Source: Serratia liquefaciens (GTDB lineage: Bacteria > Pseudomonadota > Gammaproteobacteria > Enterobacterales > Enterobacteriaceae). From it: a stretch of 64,000 bases of DNA. The stretch covers positions 2,851,019-2,915,018 of the forward strand of contig NZ_CP088930.1 in NCBI RefSeq assembly GCF_027594825.1. Reading direction: 5' to 3'. Of this stretch, positions 22,978-32,620 are shown one piece after another. Below the pieces are notes generated by a model that ran no database searches, was not told the origin of the DNA, and worked only from the letters and a program-made list of their open reading frames with translations. The first letter of the stretch is position 1; each line of letters starts with the position of its first letter. The position numbers and the translations under genes were made by a program.

Positions 22978-24639
22978 ATGAAATTTATCGGAAAACTGTT
23001 GCTGACGTTGTTGCTGCTGGTCGTGCTTGCCATTGCACTGCTGTACGTCATAGGACAAACCCGTTGGGCCGCGGGCTGGGTCAGCCGCTGGGTCAGCGAT
23101 AACAGCGACTACCGTCTGTCGGTGGCGGCCATCTCGCATTCATGGAACCAACCGGGCCAAATCAGTCTGGAAGACGTTCAGTTAACCAAAAAAAATCAGC
23201 CGCAAGCGCTGGTGACCAAACGGCTGGATCTCGGCCTCAGCCTGCGCCAAATTACCGAACCTCGCTATTTCCACAGCGTCACGCTGCGTGACGGCACGCT
23301 GAATCTGCAACAGCAAGACGCGGCAATGCCGATACAGGCCGACGTGCTGCAACTGAGCAATATGACGCTGCAATCCAACGATGAAACCTGGCAGCTCAAC
23401 GCGCAACAGGTCAACGCCGGCATCACGCCATGGCAACCCAAAGCCGGCCATCCGCTAGGTGATAACAATCAGTTCCAGTTCAGCGCCGGCTCGATGACGC
23501 TCAACGGTATTCCTGCCTCTCAGGTGCTGGTCCAGGGCGAGCTGAAACAAAATCAGCTGTTGCTCAGCAATTTCGGCGCCGACCTGGCGCAGGGGGATTT
23601 GACCGGCGTAGCCACTCGCGCCGCCGACGGCAGTTGGCAGGTAGAGCGCCTGAGACTCAGCGGCGTGCGCATGCAGACACCGCTGACACTGGAGCAGTTC
23701 TGGCAACGTTTTACCGCTCTGCCCCCCGTTACGCTCAAACGTTTTGATCTGATCGATGCCCGGCTGGAAGGCAAGGAGTGGGCATTCAACGATCTCGACC
23801 TGTCGCTGCAAAACGTCACCTTCCAGAAGGGCGACTGGAACAGCCAGGACGGTTCGCTGAACTTCAACGCCAGCGACCTGATCAATGGCAGTTTCCATCT
23901 GATTGATCCGATCATGAGTATGCGACTGTCGCCGGCCGGCATCGCCATTCAGCAATTCACCACCCGCTGGGAGGGCGGGTTATTGCGTACCTCCGGCAAC
24001 TGGCTGCGCGCCAACAACCGCTTGCAGTTGGATGAGGTGGCAGTGGCCGCGCTGGAATATACATTGCCTATCGACTGGCGCGGATTGTGGTTGCAGCCGC
24101 TGCCGAACTGGCTGGCGGAGGTGTACGTCAACAAGCTGACCACCAACCGTAATCTGATCATCGATATCAACCCAGACTTCCCGTTCCAGATCACCGCACT
24201 GGACGGCTATGGCAGTAACCTGCTGCTGGCGCGCGACCACCAGTGGGGTATCTGGTCCGGCACGCTGAATTTGAACGGCAGTGAAGCTACCTTCAACAAG
24301 ATTGACGTTCGCCGCCCATCGCTGGCGCTGAACGCCAATGACGGGCAAATCAACGTCACCGAACTCAGTGCCTTTATGCCCCAAGGGCTGTTGGATGCCA
24401 AAGCCATCGTCGAACAGCTGCCGGGCAAGCCTTTTACGCTGTCGCTGAACGGGCGTTCGGTACCGGTGAACACCCTGCAACAGTGGGGATGGCAAGCGGT
24501 TCCGCTGGAAGGAGACGGTAACCTGCAATTGCAGTTGAAAGGTTTGTTGAACAGCGATGGGCCATTTAAGGCTTCATTGCAGGGCAGCTTGCAGGCCACT
24601 GCCGCCGATGGCCAGACGGTCAATCAGCAACTGCCTTAA
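22978..24639 (+). CDS. yicH: AsmA family protein YicH
   Basis: 553 residues. A single N-terminal membrane anchor (residues about 4-26, LLLTLLLLVVLAIALLYVIG) is followed by a large periplasmic domain rich in alternating polar/hydrophobic strands, as expected for AsmA-like proteins with a repeating beta-groove fold. Relatives are linked to phospholipid transport between the membranes, but YicH itself has no firm role. E. coli YicH is about 569 residues. It is the last gene that keeps E. coli 82-minute gene order; the next gene belongs to a distant segment. Confidence 0.9.
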   Translation: MKFIGKLLLTLLLLVVLAIALLYVIGQTRWAAGWVSRWVSDNSDYRLSVAAISHSWNQPGQISLEDVQLTKKNQPQALVTKRLDLGLSLRQITEPRYFHSVTLRDGTLNLQQQDAAMPIQADVLQLSNMTLQSNDETWQLNAQQVNAGITPWQPKAGHPLGDNNQFQFSAGSMTLNGIPASQVLVQGELKQNQLLLSNFGADLAQGDLTGVATRAADGSWQVERLRLSGVRMQTPLTLEQFWQRFTALPPVTLKRFDLIDARLEGKEWAFNDLDLSLQNVTFQKGDWNSQDGSLNFNASDLINGSFHLIDPIMSMRLSPAGIAIQQFTTRWEGGLLRTSGNWLRANNRLQLDEVAVAALEYTLPIDWRGLWLQPLPNWLAEVYVNKLTTNRNLIIDINPDFPFQITALDGYGSNLLLARDHQWGIWSGTLNLNGSEATFNKIDVRRPSLALNANDGQINVTELSAFMPQGLLDAKAIVEQLPGKPFTLSLNGRSVPVNTLQQWGWQAVPLEGDGNLQLQLKGLLNSDGPFKASLQGSLQATAADGQTVNQQLP

Positions 24640-24678
24640 TCCTGGATGGGCCCTCTCCGCATAGAGAGGGCCTGGATA

Positions 24679-25626
24679 TTAACTGTCTATCGCCTCACAG
24701 CCGCCCTGATCCAGGGGCACTTCCGGCTCGGCCGGCAACACCATGTAAGTGCCTTCAAATACCGCACCTTTGTCGTCGTCACCAAACAGATGGACTTCCG
24801 CCTGCACGCGAGCGCGGCGGCCACGGGCCAAACGGGCCAGATCGCCGCTTAGCGAGCTGAGATCCGCTACTGCGCGGGGCCGGCCAGTGATGGGTTTGCT
24901 GTAACGGATATGGGCATCCGCCAGAATGATGGTGCCGCCCAGATGTCTTTCACGCAGCAACAACCAGATCAGGCCCCAGGCGGTCAGCGTGGCCAGAGAG
25001 AACAGGCTGCCGGCAAACAACGTATGGTGCGGGTTCTGGTTGCCAATCTCCGGCATGGTGGTGACAAAGCGCTGGCCGGTATATTGGCTGATGCGCACTC
25101 CCATCTTCTCGCTGAGCGGAATGTGATCGTACCAGGCCTGCTGCAGCTGGCCGCACCAGTCGGGGCGATGCAGGATATCGTCCAGCGTCGCCACCGGCTT
25201 GATCATCAGGAAATGGCGAATCGGCGTGGTTTGCGGCGCCGTGATCTCACCCTGATTCACGAAACCGAGTTTGGCGAAGAAATCCACAGCGTCTTCACGG
25301 GCGCTACAGACTACGCGCTTCACGCCTTCCTGACGCGCCACGGACTCCAGCGTCATGGCTACCAGCGTCCCCAGGCCTTTATCCTGCACCGTCGGGTCTA
25401 CCGCCAGAAAACGAATCGCGGCTTCGTTATCGGCATTGATGTACAGCCGCCCAATGGCAACAATTTTACCACTCTCGTCCACCACCATCTGGTGGTGTGC
25501 CATGGCGTCGTAGGCATCCTTTTCCGACCCCACCGGCTGGTGCAACGGCTTGCGCAGCATTTCCCAGCGGAACTGGTAATACTCTTTCAGTTCTTGCTCT
25601 GTTACCGGTACTCGTAGGTGATACAT
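24679..25626 (-). CDS. fabY: GNAT acetyltransferase / hotdog-fold protein (YiiD, FabY)
   Basis: 315 residues from the ATG at 25626 (AAGG five bases upstream); an in-frame upstream start at 25665 would overlap dtd. The N-terminal half is a GNAT domain ([22 protein letters not shown] acetyl-CoA site; [16 protein letters not shown]). The C-terminal half is a thioesterase-like hotdog domain ([19 protein letters not shown]). E. coli YiiD has been renamed FabY because it can support initiation of fatty acid synthesis without FabH (from memory). It closes the yihY-dtd-fabY operon. Confidence 0.9.
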   Translation of the reverse strand: MYHLRVPVTEQELKEYYQFRWEMLRKPLHQPVGSEKDAYDAMAHHQMVVDESGKIVAIGRLYINADNEAAIRFLAVDPTVQDKGLGTLVAMTLESVARQEGVKRVVCSAREDAVDFFAKLGFVNQGEITAPQTTPIRHFLMIKPVATLDDILHRPDWCGQLQQAWYDHIPLSEKMGVRISQYTGQRFVTTMPEIGNQNPHHTLFAGSLFSLATLTAWGLIWLLLRERHLGGTIILADAHIRYSKPITGRPRAVADLSSLSGDLARLARGRRARVQAEVHLFGDDDKGAVFEGTYMVLPAEPEVPLDQGGCEAIDS

Positions 25627-25649
25627 AGACGCCTTCTCTCTCAGAATTC

Positions 25650-26087
25650 TTAGACTTGAAGCCAAAACGTCACCGGCCCGTCGTTCACCAGCGCGACTTT
25701 CATGTCGGCCGCAAACTCACCGGTTTGGGTTTCGATACCGCGTTCGCGGCACTGGCCAACAAAATATTGGTATAACCGATCGGCCTCCTGCGGTACCGCA
25801 CCGCGAGAGAAACTTGGACGCATACCTTTTTGCGTGTCGGCCACCAGCGTGAACTGCGAGACCACCAGCAAACTGCCTCCTGCCTGTTGGACGTTGAGAT
25901 TCATTTTGTCGTTCTCATCGCCAAAGATGCGGTAGCCCAGCACGCGCTCACACAGGCGCACGGCCTTTTGCTCGTTATCGTCCTGCTCCACGCCCAATAA
26001 CACTAACAAACCGGGACCTATGTTGCCTACCGTCTGGCCTTCCACCGTGACGCTGGCATTTAATACCCGTTGAATTAACGCAATCAT
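25650..26087 (-). CDS. dtd: D-aminoacyl-tRNA deacylase
   Basis: Hydrolyses D-amino acids from mischarged tRNAs, including Gly from tRNA-Ala. 145 residues from the ATG at 26087 ([17 protein letters not shown]). The active-site motifs are [12 protein letters not shown], with its catalytic threonine region, and the cross-subunit NDGPVTFWL, the Gly-cisPro motif. The start codon overlaps the stop of yihY as ATGA, so the two are translationally coupled. Confidence 0.96.
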   Translation of the reverse strand: MIALIQRVLNASVTVEGQTVGNIGPGLLVLLGVEQDDNEQKAVRLCERVLGYRIFGDENDKMNLNVQQAGGSLLVVSQFTLVADTQKGMRPSFSRGAVPQEADRLYQYFVGQCRERGIETQTGEFAADMKVALVNDGPVTFWLQV

Positions 26088-26971
26088 AACTGCCCTTCTG
26101 ATGACTGTTCTTGTTGTGCCTTTTGCTGTCGGTAGTCGCGGTATTCCCCAATGGTAACCGTGATTTCCGCGCCGAGTAACACGATACACCAGCTCCAGTA
26201 GACCCAAAGGAATAAAATGGGGATCACGGCCAAGACGCCGTAAATCAGCTGATAAGAAGGGAACATGGTGACATAAAGCGCAAACCCCTTCTTACCCAGC
26301 TCAAACAGCAAACCGGCCACCAGCGCACCAATCAACGCATCCTTGGGCGGCACCCGTACCGTCGGCACGATGCAATACAGCAGCCAGAACGATATCCACG
26401 ACAGGATCAGCGGGAAGATCCGCAGCACCTGATCCACCAGGCTGTTGACGCCGGTCTGCGCCAGCCAGTTAAGTGACAACAGATAGGAACTGATCGCCAT
26501 GCTGGCGCCCACCAGCAGCGGCCCCAGAGTCAGCACCATCCAGTAAACGGCGAATGAAAACACGATCGGTCGCTGATTCTTGCTGCGCCAGATGGTGTTG
26601 AGCACGCTGTCCACCGACGAGATCAGCAACAGCGCAGTGACTATCAGGCCGCAGGTCCCGACGGCGGTCATCTTGTTGGAGTTGGCGACAAACTGCTCCA
26701 GATAACTTTGGATCACGTTGCCGGCGGCCGGCATGAAATTGGAAAATATGAAGCTTTTCAGCTGAACGCTGATGTCGGAGAACATCGGGAACGCGGCAAA
26801 CAACGCGAACACTACGGTCACCAGGGGCACCAGTGACAGCAGTGAGACATAGGCCAGATGGCCCGCCAACATGGTCAGGCCATCGCTGTCGACACGTTTA
26901 ATCAGCAGTCGTAAAAAGGTGACGCTGGGTTTGATCGAAGCGGGCAGCTTCTTGCGGCGGAAAAACGACAT
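26084..26971 (-). CDS. yihY: YihY family inner-membrane protein (UPF0761)
   Basis: 295 residues (E. coli 290) with about six membrane segments. It was once called RNase BN, but that assignment was withdrawn; its function remains unknown. The ATG at 26971 has AAGGAG five bases upstream; an in-frame GTG at 26977 lies inside that site and was rejected. Motifs include [20 protein letters not shown] and the C-terminal pair [20 protein letters not shown]. It is the first gene of yihY-dtd-fabY. Confidence 0.94.
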   Translation of the reverse strand: MSFFRRKKLPASIKPSVTFLRLLIKRVDSDGLTMLAGHLAYVSLLSLVPLVTVVFALFAAFPMFSDISVQLKSFIFSNFMPAAGNVIQSYLEQFVANSNKMTAVGTCGLIVTALLLISSVDSVLNTIWRSKNQRPIVFSFAVYWMVLTLGPLLVGASMAISSYLLSLNWLAQTGVNSLVDQVLRIFPLILSWISFWLLYCIVPTVRVPPKDALIGALVAGLLFELGKKGFALYVTMFPSYQLIYGVLAVIPILFLWVYWSWCIVLLGAEITVTIGEYRDYRQQKAQQEQSSEGQL

Positions 26972-27020
26972 GGCCACTCCTTGATGTCAGTTTGTACGCC
27001 TTAAGCTTAACCCTTTGCGG

Positions 27021-27611
27021 TCATTGGGCAAAATAAGCCGGTACTACGTCGCGGTCGGTCACGTGAACAGTTTTGATGCCGAGCGCCTGTGCGGCGGCGA
27101 CGTTATCCGGGTGATCGTCAAAGAACACCGCGTCGTCCGGCGAGGTATTTTCTGCATCCAGTACGTGCAGATAAATGTTGGCGTCCGGCTTGCGCATGCC
27201 AAGATCCTGCGACAAATAAAGATGATCGGCGGCTTCGGCCACCTGCGGATAGTGCTGCGGCCAGTAATTGCAGTGCAAACGGTTGGTGTTCGATAACACC
27301 ACCACCCGGTGACCTTCACTGCGCAGGCGCTTCATGATGTCGATCACTTCTGGGCGCAGGGCGACAAACACCGCCTGCCAACCGGTAGCGAACTGCTCGA
27401 AACTGAGGGCAATCCCCATTTCGGCGCTCAGCCGTTCGGCAAAGTCTTCATCGCTGATTTCACCGCGCTCGTGCTGCTGAAACAACTCGCCCATGGCAAA
27501 ACGTTCGGACAAGACCGCCAGTGGCGTACCGCTCAAACTGCTCCATACACCCAGTACACGTTTGAAATCGATATCGACGATCACATTACCTAAATCAAAG
27601 ATATACAGCAT
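27021..27611 (-). CDS. yihX: HAD-family alpha-D-glucose-1-phosphate phosphatase YihX
   Basis: 196 residues (E. coli 199) from the ATG at 27611. HAD motifs are visible: FDLGNVIVDIDF with the nucleophile Asp6, VVLSNTN (motif II), MRKPDANIY (motif III lysine) and FFDDHPDNV (motif IV). E. coli YihX (HAD4) releases glucose from alpha-glucose-1-phosphate. In E. coli the sulfoquinovose genes separate it from typA; here it is the immediate neighbour of typA, 49 bases before yihY. Confidence 0.94.
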   Translation of the reverse strand: MLYIFDLGNVIVDIDFKRVLGVWSSLSGTPLAVLSERFAMGELFQQHERGEISDEDFAERLSAEMGIALSFEQFATGWQAVFVALRPEVIDIMKRLRSEGHRVVVLSNTNRLHCNYWPQHYPQVAEAADHLYLSQDLGMRKPDANIYLHVLDAENTSPDDAVFFDDHPDNVAAAQALGIKTVHVTDRDVVPAYFAQ

Positions 27612-27723
27612 AGTCCTCTCCTGATGGGCCGGTGAGATTTTACTGTAGCGGGAAAAGCAGGGGCTGAATAGAGAGCGGATGGAAAAGCGTATAGCACGCG
27701 GCAGAAATGGGAAAAGACAGAGG

Positions 27724-27752
27724 AAAAAACTCAGGGCGCTGGCGCGCCCTAA
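27724..27752 (-). terminator. intrinsic terminator of typA
   Basis: On the minus strand AGGGCGC-GCCA-GCGCCCT is followed by GAG and six Ts, about 25 bases after the typA stop. Confidence 0.85.
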
Positions 27753-27774
27753 GTGTTGCAGACCCAATCAGCGG

Positions 27775-29598
27775 TTAAGCTTCTTTAGGACCACGGCTTG
27801 CACGCTTACGATCGTTTTCCGTCAGGTGACGCTTACGGATACGGATCGAGGTTGGCGTAACTTCTACCAGTTCGTCATCATCGATGAATTCCAGAGCTTG
27901 CTCCAGAGTCATTTTGATAGCCGGAACCAGGGTAGTGGCTTCGTCAGTACCGGAAGCACGCATGTTGGTCAGCTTCTTACCGGTCAGGCAGTTGACGGTC
28001 AGGTCGTTGGAACGTGAGTGAATACCGATGATCTGGCCTTCATACACTTCCGCACCGTGACCCAGGAACAGCTTGCCGCGATCTTGCAGACCGAACAGGG
28101 CGAACGCTACCGCTTTACCCTGACCGTTGGAGATCAGCACGCCGTTCTGGCGCTGGCCAACTTCACCCGGACGCACGTCGTCGTAGTGGCTGAAGGTGGA
28201 GTACAGCAGACCGGTACCGGAGGTCATGGTCATGAACTCGTTACGGAAGCCAATCAAGCCGCGGCTTGGGATCACGTAGTCGAGACGCACACGGCCTTTA
28301 CCGTCTGGATCCATGTTTTTCAGGTCAGCTTTACGCTCACCCATGGCTTGCATGACGGAACCCTGGTGCTGTTCTTCGATGTCCAAGGTCACGTTTTCGA
28401 ACGGCTCTTGTTTACGACCATCGATTTCACGGAAGATTACTTTCGGACGGGATACCGCCAGTTCGAAACCTTCACGACGCATGTTTTCGATCAGAACCGA
28501 CAGGTGAAGTTCACCACGGCCAGATACGCGGAATGCATCAGCATCTTCAGTTTCTTCAACGCGCAGTGCCACGTTGTGCACCAGTTCCTTGTTCAGACGC
28601 TCAAGGATTTGACGCGAAGTCACAAACTTACCTTCTTTACCGCAGAATGGTGAGGTGTTGACGTTGAAGAACATGGTTACGGTTGGCTCATCTACAGACA
28701 GCGCCGGCAGTGCTTCCACTGCAGAGGTGTCACAGATGGTGTCGGAAATGTTCAGCTCGCCCAGACCGGTGATAGCGATGATGTCGCCCGCTTCAGCCAG
28801 GGTAGATTCGATACGCTCCAGACCCATGTGGCCCAGCACTTTGCCCACTTTACCGTTGCGAGTTTTACCTTCGCTATCGATGATGGTGACCTGCTGGTTT
28901 GGCTTCACTTTACCGCGCTTGATACGGCCGATACCGATCACGCCCAGGTAGTTGTTGTAGTCCAACTGGGAGATTTGCATCTGGAATGGCGCTTCGAGCT
29001 CAACCTGCGGTGCAGACACGTGGTCTACGATCGCTTGATACAGCGGGGTCATGTCTTCCGCCATTTCGTTGTGGTCAGTACCCGCGATCCCCATCAATGC
29101 AGAAGCATAGATGATTGGGAAGTCGAGCTGCTCGTCGGTCGCGTCGAGGTTAACGAACAGGTCGAAGACCTGATCAACAACCCAATCAGGACGTGCGCCC
29201 GGACGGTCAACCTTGTTGATTACCACGATCGGCTTCAGACCATTAGCGAAGGCTTTTTTGGTCACGAAGCGGGTTTGCGGCATTGGGCCATCCATTGCAT
29301 CCACAACCAGCAGCACCGAGTCAACCATTGACATCACACGCTCAACCTCACCGCCGAAGTCGGCGTGTCCTGGGGTATCCACGATGTTGATGCGGTAGTC
29401 TTTCCAATTAATGGCGGTGTTTTTTGCGAGGATGGTAATCCCACGCTCTTTCTCCAAATCGTTGGAGTCCATTACGCGTTCGGTGGCTTCTACACGCTCT
29501 CCGAAAGTACCGGATTGTTGCAGCAGCTTATCAACCAGGGTGGTCTTACCATGGTCAACGTGGGCAATAATGGCGATGTTACGCAAATTTTCGATCAC
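27775..29598 (-). CDS. typA: translational GTPase TypA/BipA
   Basis: Ribosome-associated GTPase needed for 50S assembly at low temperature. 607 residues, the E. coli length. G-domain motifs: AHVDHGKTT (G1), [15 protein letters not shown] (G3) and [11 protein letters not shown] (G4). Domains II, III and V resemble EF-G, and the unique C-terminal domain ends [17 protein letters not shown]. It is divergent from glnA, sharing the 370-base regulatory region described separately. Confidence 0.97.
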   Translation of the reverse strand: MIENLRNIAIIAHVDHGKTTLVDKLLQQSGTFGERVEATERVMDSNDLEKERGITILAKNTAINWKDYRINIVDTPGHADFGGEVERVMSMVDSVLLVVDAMDGPMPQTRFVTKKAFANGLKPIVVINKVDRPGARPDWVVDQVFDLFVNLDATDEQLDFPIIYASALMGIAGTDHNEMAEDMTPLYQAIVDHVSAPQVELEAPFQMQISQLDYNNYLGVIGIGRIKRGKVKPNQQVTIIDSEGKTRNGKVGKVLGHMGLERIESTLAEAGDIIAITGLGELNISDTICDTSAVEALPALSVDEPTVTMFFNVNTSPFCGKEGKFVTSRQILERLNKELVHNVALRVEETEDADAFRVSGRGELHLSVLIENMRREGFELAVSRPKVIFREIDGRKQEPFENVTLDIEEQHQGSVMQAMGERKADLKNMDPDGKGRVRLDYVIPSRGLIGFRNEFMTMTSGTGLLYSTFSHYDDVRPGEVGQRQNGVLISNGQGKAVAFALFGLQDRGKLFLGHGAEVYEGQIIGIHSRSNDLTVNCLTGKKLTNMRASGTDEATTLVPAIKMTLEQALEFIDDDELVEVTPTSIRIRKRHLTENDRKRASRGPKEA

Positions 29599-29704
29599 AG
29601 CTTTGCCTCAGGCATTAGAAATAGCGCGCTATTGTACACGTATTAAGCGAGGGACTAAACAAGATCACAACAGTCTCTTATAAACAACTGTGTACAGGTC
29701 AGTA

Positions 29705-29720
29705 TGTGATCCCTTTCACG
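29705..29720. promoter_or_regulatory. CRP site of the glnA upstream promoter
   Basis: TGTGA-N6-TCACG matches 9 of 10 half-site bases of the CRP consensus. In E. coli the distal glnAp1 promoter is CRP-activated, which fits its position about 250 bases before glnA. Confidence 0.65.
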
Positions 29721-29748
29721 GTGCAAAAAGCAGCATCCGGTGCACTTT

Positions 29749-29765
29749 TGCACCATTACAGTGCC
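29749..29765. promoter_or_regulatory. NtrC enhancer site 1 upstream of glnA
   Basis: TGCACCATTACAGTGCC fits the 17-base NtrC pattern TGCAC-N7-GTGCA with one mismatch. It lies about 150 bases before the predicted sigma-54 start, and its centre is 32 bases (three helical turns) from the second site. Confidence 0.75.
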
Positions 29766-29780
29766 CCACCCCGCATTGAT

Positions 29781-29797
29781 TGCACCATTTAAGTGCA
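29781..29797. promoter_or_regulatory. NtrC enhancer site 2 upstream of glnA
   Basis: TGCACCATTTAAGTGCA matches TGCAC-N7-GTGCA perfectly. With site 1 it forms the enhancer pair used by phosphorylated NtrC to activate the sigma-54 promoter. Confidence 0.85.
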
Positions 29798-29870
29798 AAA
29801 CGTCACTGATGGTGCATACTGATTCTGTGCAAAACCCGCACAGAAAGGCGATTAAAGCGCTTTGGCAAAG

Positions 29871-29887
29871 TTGGCACAGTTTTCGCT
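29871..29887 (+). promoter_or_regulatory. sigma-54 promoter of glnA
   Basis: TTGGCACAGTTTTCGCT contains GG and GC elements 12 bases apart, as in the -24/-12 consensus. The start of transcription would be near 29898, about 70 bases before the ATG. Confidence 0.85.
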
Positions 29888-29968
29888 TTAGTCTTTTCAA
29901 GGCAAAAAAAGCCAGTTCCACAGATTCGTTCCACGACGACGACAATGATAAATCCGGGAGAGTTAAGT

Positions 29969-31378
29969 ATGTCCGCTGAACACGTTTTGACGATGCTGAA
30001 TGAGCATGAAGTGAAATTCGTAGACCTGCGTTTCACTGACACCAAGGGTAAAGAACAACACGTCACCATCCCGGCTCATCAGGTAAATGCCGACTTCTTC
30101 GAAGAAGGTAAAATGTTTGACGGTTCCTCGATCGGCGGTTGGAAAGGCATCAACGAATCTGACATGGTGCTGATGCCAGACGCCAGCACTGCGGTACTGG
30201 ATCCGTTCTTCGAAGAATCCACCCTGATCATTCGCTGCGACATCCTCGAGCCAGGCACCATGCAAGGCTACGATCGTGACCCACGCTCTATCTCCAAGCG
30301 TGCAGAAGATTTCCTGCGCTCTTCCGGCATCGCGGACACCGTCCTGTTCGGGCCAGAGCCAGAATTCTTCCTGTTCGACGACATTCGTTTCGGCAGCAGC
30401 ATCCGCGGTTCCCACGTGGCCATCGACGATATCGAAGGCGCATGGAACTCCGGCACCCAATACGATGGCGGCAACAAAGGCCACCGTCCGGCAGTCAAAG
30501 GCGGTTACTTCCCGGTTCCTCCGGTCGATTCCTCACAGGACATCCGTTCTACCATGTGTCTGACCATGGAAGAAATGGGCCTGGTCGTTGAAGCGCACCA
30601 CCACGAAGTGGCAACCGCAGGTCAGAACGAAGTGGCAACCCGCTTCAACACCATGACCAAGAAAGCCGACGAAATCCAAATCTACAAATACGTGGTCCAC
30701 AACGTGGCTCACGCATTTGGCAAAACCGCGACCTTCATGCCGAAGCCAATGTTCGGTGATAACGGTTCCGGCATGCACTGCCACATGTCGCTGTCCAAGA
30801 ACGGGACTAACCTGTTCGCCGGCGACAAATACGGCGGCCTGTCTGAGACTGCCCTGTTCTACATCGGCGGTATCATCAAGCACGCTAAAGCGATCAACGC
30901 CCTGGCCAACCCGACCACCAACTCTTACAAGCGTCTGGTCCCAGGCTACGAAGCTCCGGTCATGCTGGCTTATTCTGCCCGTAACCGTTCCGCTTCCATC
31001 CGTATCCCAGTGGTTGCCAGCCCGAAAGCGCGCCGTATCGAAGCCCGTTTCCCGGATCCAGCGGCTAACCCGTACCTGTGCTTCGCGGCCCTGCTGATGG
31101 CAGGCCTGGACGGTGTGATCAACAAAATCCACCCTGGCGATGCCATGGACAAAAACCTGTATGACCTGCCACCGGAAGAAGAAGCTGAAATTCCAAAAGT
31201 TGCAGGTTCCCTGGATGAAGCGCTGGCAGCACTGAGCGAAGACCGCGAGTTCCTGACCCGTGGCGGCGTATTCACCGACGACGCTATCGATGCTTACATC
31301 GATCTGCGCAAAGAAGAGATGGACCGCGTTCGCATGACGCCACACCCGGTTGAATTCGAACTGTACTACAGCGTTTAA
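29969..31378 (+). CDS. glnA: glutamine synthetase, type I
   Basis: Makes glutamine from glutamate, ammonia and ATP; dodecameric, cytoplasmic. 469 residues from the ATG at 29969 (GGGAG upstream), same as E. coli. Signatures: [24 protein letters not shown], the ATP site [19 protein letters not shown] and NRSASIRIP. The adenylylation tyrosine is in NLYDLPPEE near residue 398. It heads glnA-glnL-glnG; upstream sites for CRP, NtrC and sigma-54 indicate nitrogen control. Confidence 0.98.
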   Translation: MSAEHVLTMLNEHEVKFVDLRFTDTKGKEQHVTIPAHQVNADFFEEGKMFDGSSIGGWKGINESDMVLMPDASTAVLDPFFEESTLIIRCDILEPGTMQGYDRDPRSISKRAEDFLRSSGIADTVLFGPEPEFFLFDDIRFGSSIRGSHVAIDDIEGAWNSGTQYDGGNKGHRPAVKGGYFPVPPVDSSQDIRSTMCLTMEEMGLVVEAHHHEVATAGQNEVATRFNTMTKKADEIQIYKYVVHNVAHAFGKTATFMPKPMFGDNGSGMHCHMSLSKNGTNLFAGDKYGGLSETALFYIGGIIKHAKAINALANPTTNSYKRLVPGYEAPVMLAYSARNRSASIRIPVVASPKARRIEARFPDPAANPYLCFAALLMAGLDGVINKIHPGDAMDKNLYDLPPEEEAEIPKVAGSLDEALAALSEDREFLTRGGVFTDDAIDAYIDLRKEEMDRVRMTPHPVEFELYYSV

Positions 31379-31448
31379 GCTTTACCGCGCCGTCTGCGGA
31401 CGGCGCCCAGATTTAGTTGTCTTTTTTTGTTGCCGTGGAAACTTTCAG

Positions 31449-31471
31449 CCCATCTTCGGATGGGTTTTTTT
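31449..31471 (+). terminator. terminator between glnA and glnL
   Basis: CCCATC-TTCG-GATGGG followed by TTTTTTT, a UUCG tetraloop hairpin. It reduces read-through from glnA, so glnLG is partly served by its own promoter. A second GC-rich stem (GCGCCGTC-TGCG-GACGGCGC) lies just after glnA at about 31387. Confidence 0.9.
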
Positions 31472-31533
31472 CTCCACCGTATTTTCTGCAAAACTATTCC
31501 ATACCACGTGCATAACGGATGGAGTAGGATAGA

Positions 31534-31550
31534 TGCACTAAAAAGGTGCA
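31534..31550. promoter_or_regulatory. NtrC site at the glnL promoter
   Basis: TGCACTAAAAAGGTGCA, perfect TGCAC-N7-GTGCA, ending 12 bases before the glnL ATG. In E. coli NtrC bound at this place represses glnLp. Confidence 0.8.
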
Positions 31551-31562
31551 GGAGTCTGCTGT

Positions 31563-32612
31563 ATGGCAACTGGCAAGCTGCCCGATGCTGGGCAGATCCT
31601 CAATTCTCTCATCAACAGCATCCTGCTGTTGGATGATGATCTGGCGATTCATTACGCCAATCCGGCAGCACAACAACTGCTGGCGCAAAGTTCTCGTAAA
31701 CTTTTCGGTACACCCTTGCCCGATTTGCTCGGTTATTTCTCACTGAACGTCGATCTGATGCGTGAGAGCCTGCATGCCGGTCAGGGCTTTACCGATAACG
31801 AAGTGACCCTGGTGGTTGACGGGCGTGCGCATATCCTCTCCCTGACCGCACAGGCACTGCCTGATGGCTATATCCTGATCGAGCTGGCGCCCATGGATAA
31901 CCAACGCCGCTTGAGCCAGGAACAACTTCAGCACGCCCAGCAAGTTGCGGCCCGCGATCTGGTCCGTGGCCTGGCGCATGAAATTAAAAACCCGCTTGGC
32001 GGACTGCGCGGCGCGGCACAGCTGCTGGCCAAGGCACTGCCCGATCCGTCGCTGACTGAATACACCAAGGTGATCATTGAGCAGGCCGACCGCTTGCGCA
32101 ACCTGGTCGATCGCCTGCTCGGCCCGCAGCGGCCGGGCCAGCACATAACCCAAAGCATTCATCAGGTGGCAGAGCGAGTGTGCCAACTGGTGTCGCTGGA
32201 GAAGCCGGATAACGTGACGCTGGTGCGGGACTACGACCCGAGCCTGCCAGAGATGGCGCACGACCCGGATCAAATCGAACAGGTATTGCTGAACATTACC
32301 CGCAATGCACTGCAGGCGCTGGGAGAAACAGGCGGCACCATCACGCTGCGCACTCGCACCGCTTTCCAGATTACCCTGCACGGCACCCGCTACCGGTTAG
32401 CGGCACGTATCGACGTAGAAGATGACGGCCCCGGCGTGCCGGCGCAGTTGCAAGACACGCTGTTTTACCCGATGGTCAGCGGCCGCGAAGGCGGAACCGG
32501 CCTGGGATTATCCATCGCCCGTAATCTTATCGATCAGCATTGCGGAAAAATTGAATTTAACAGTTGGCCAGGACATACCGAATTCTCGGTTTACCTGCCT
32601 ATTCGCCAGTGA
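31563..32612 (+). CDS. glnL: nitrogen regulation sensor kinase/phosphatase NtrB
   Basis: Cytoplasmic histidine kinase that phosphorylates NtrC in nitrogen limitation and, with PII, dephosphorylates it in excess. 349 residues, as in E. coli. An N-terminal PAS domain (residues about 10-110) is followed by the dimerisation helix with His139 in [12 protein letters not shown]. The ATP-binding N, G1 and G2 boxes are [21 protein letters not shown] and [13 protein letters not shown]. It starts after a terminator and NtrC site; the next gene follows by eight bases. Confidence 0.97.
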   Translation: MATGKLPDAGQILNSLINSILLLDDDLAIHYANPAAQQLLAQSSRKLFGTPLPDLLGYFSLNVDLMRESLHAGQGFTDNEVTLVVDGRAHILSLTAQALPDGYILIELAPMDNQRRLSQEQLQHAQQVAARDLVRGLAHEIKNPLGGLRGAAQLLAKALPDPSLTEYTKVIIEQADRLRNLVDRLLGPQRPGQHITQSIHQVAERVCQLVSLEKPDNVTLVRDYDPSLPEMAHDPDQIEQVLLNITRNALQALGETGGTITLRTRTAFQITLHGTRYRLAARIDVEDDGPGVPAQLQDTLFYPMVSGREGGTGLGLSIARNLIDQHCGKIEFNSWPGHTEFSVYLPIRQ

Positions 32613-32620
32613 GGTTTTCT

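Noticed and set aside
26084..26971. Ribonuclease BN function for YihY
   Set aside because: That name was later assigned to a different gene product; the sequence is a polytopic membrane protein.
30533..31345. 270-codon open frame antisense to glnA
   Set aside because: It mirrors the codon pattern of glnA; no homology, ribosome site or promoter, and glnA is certain.
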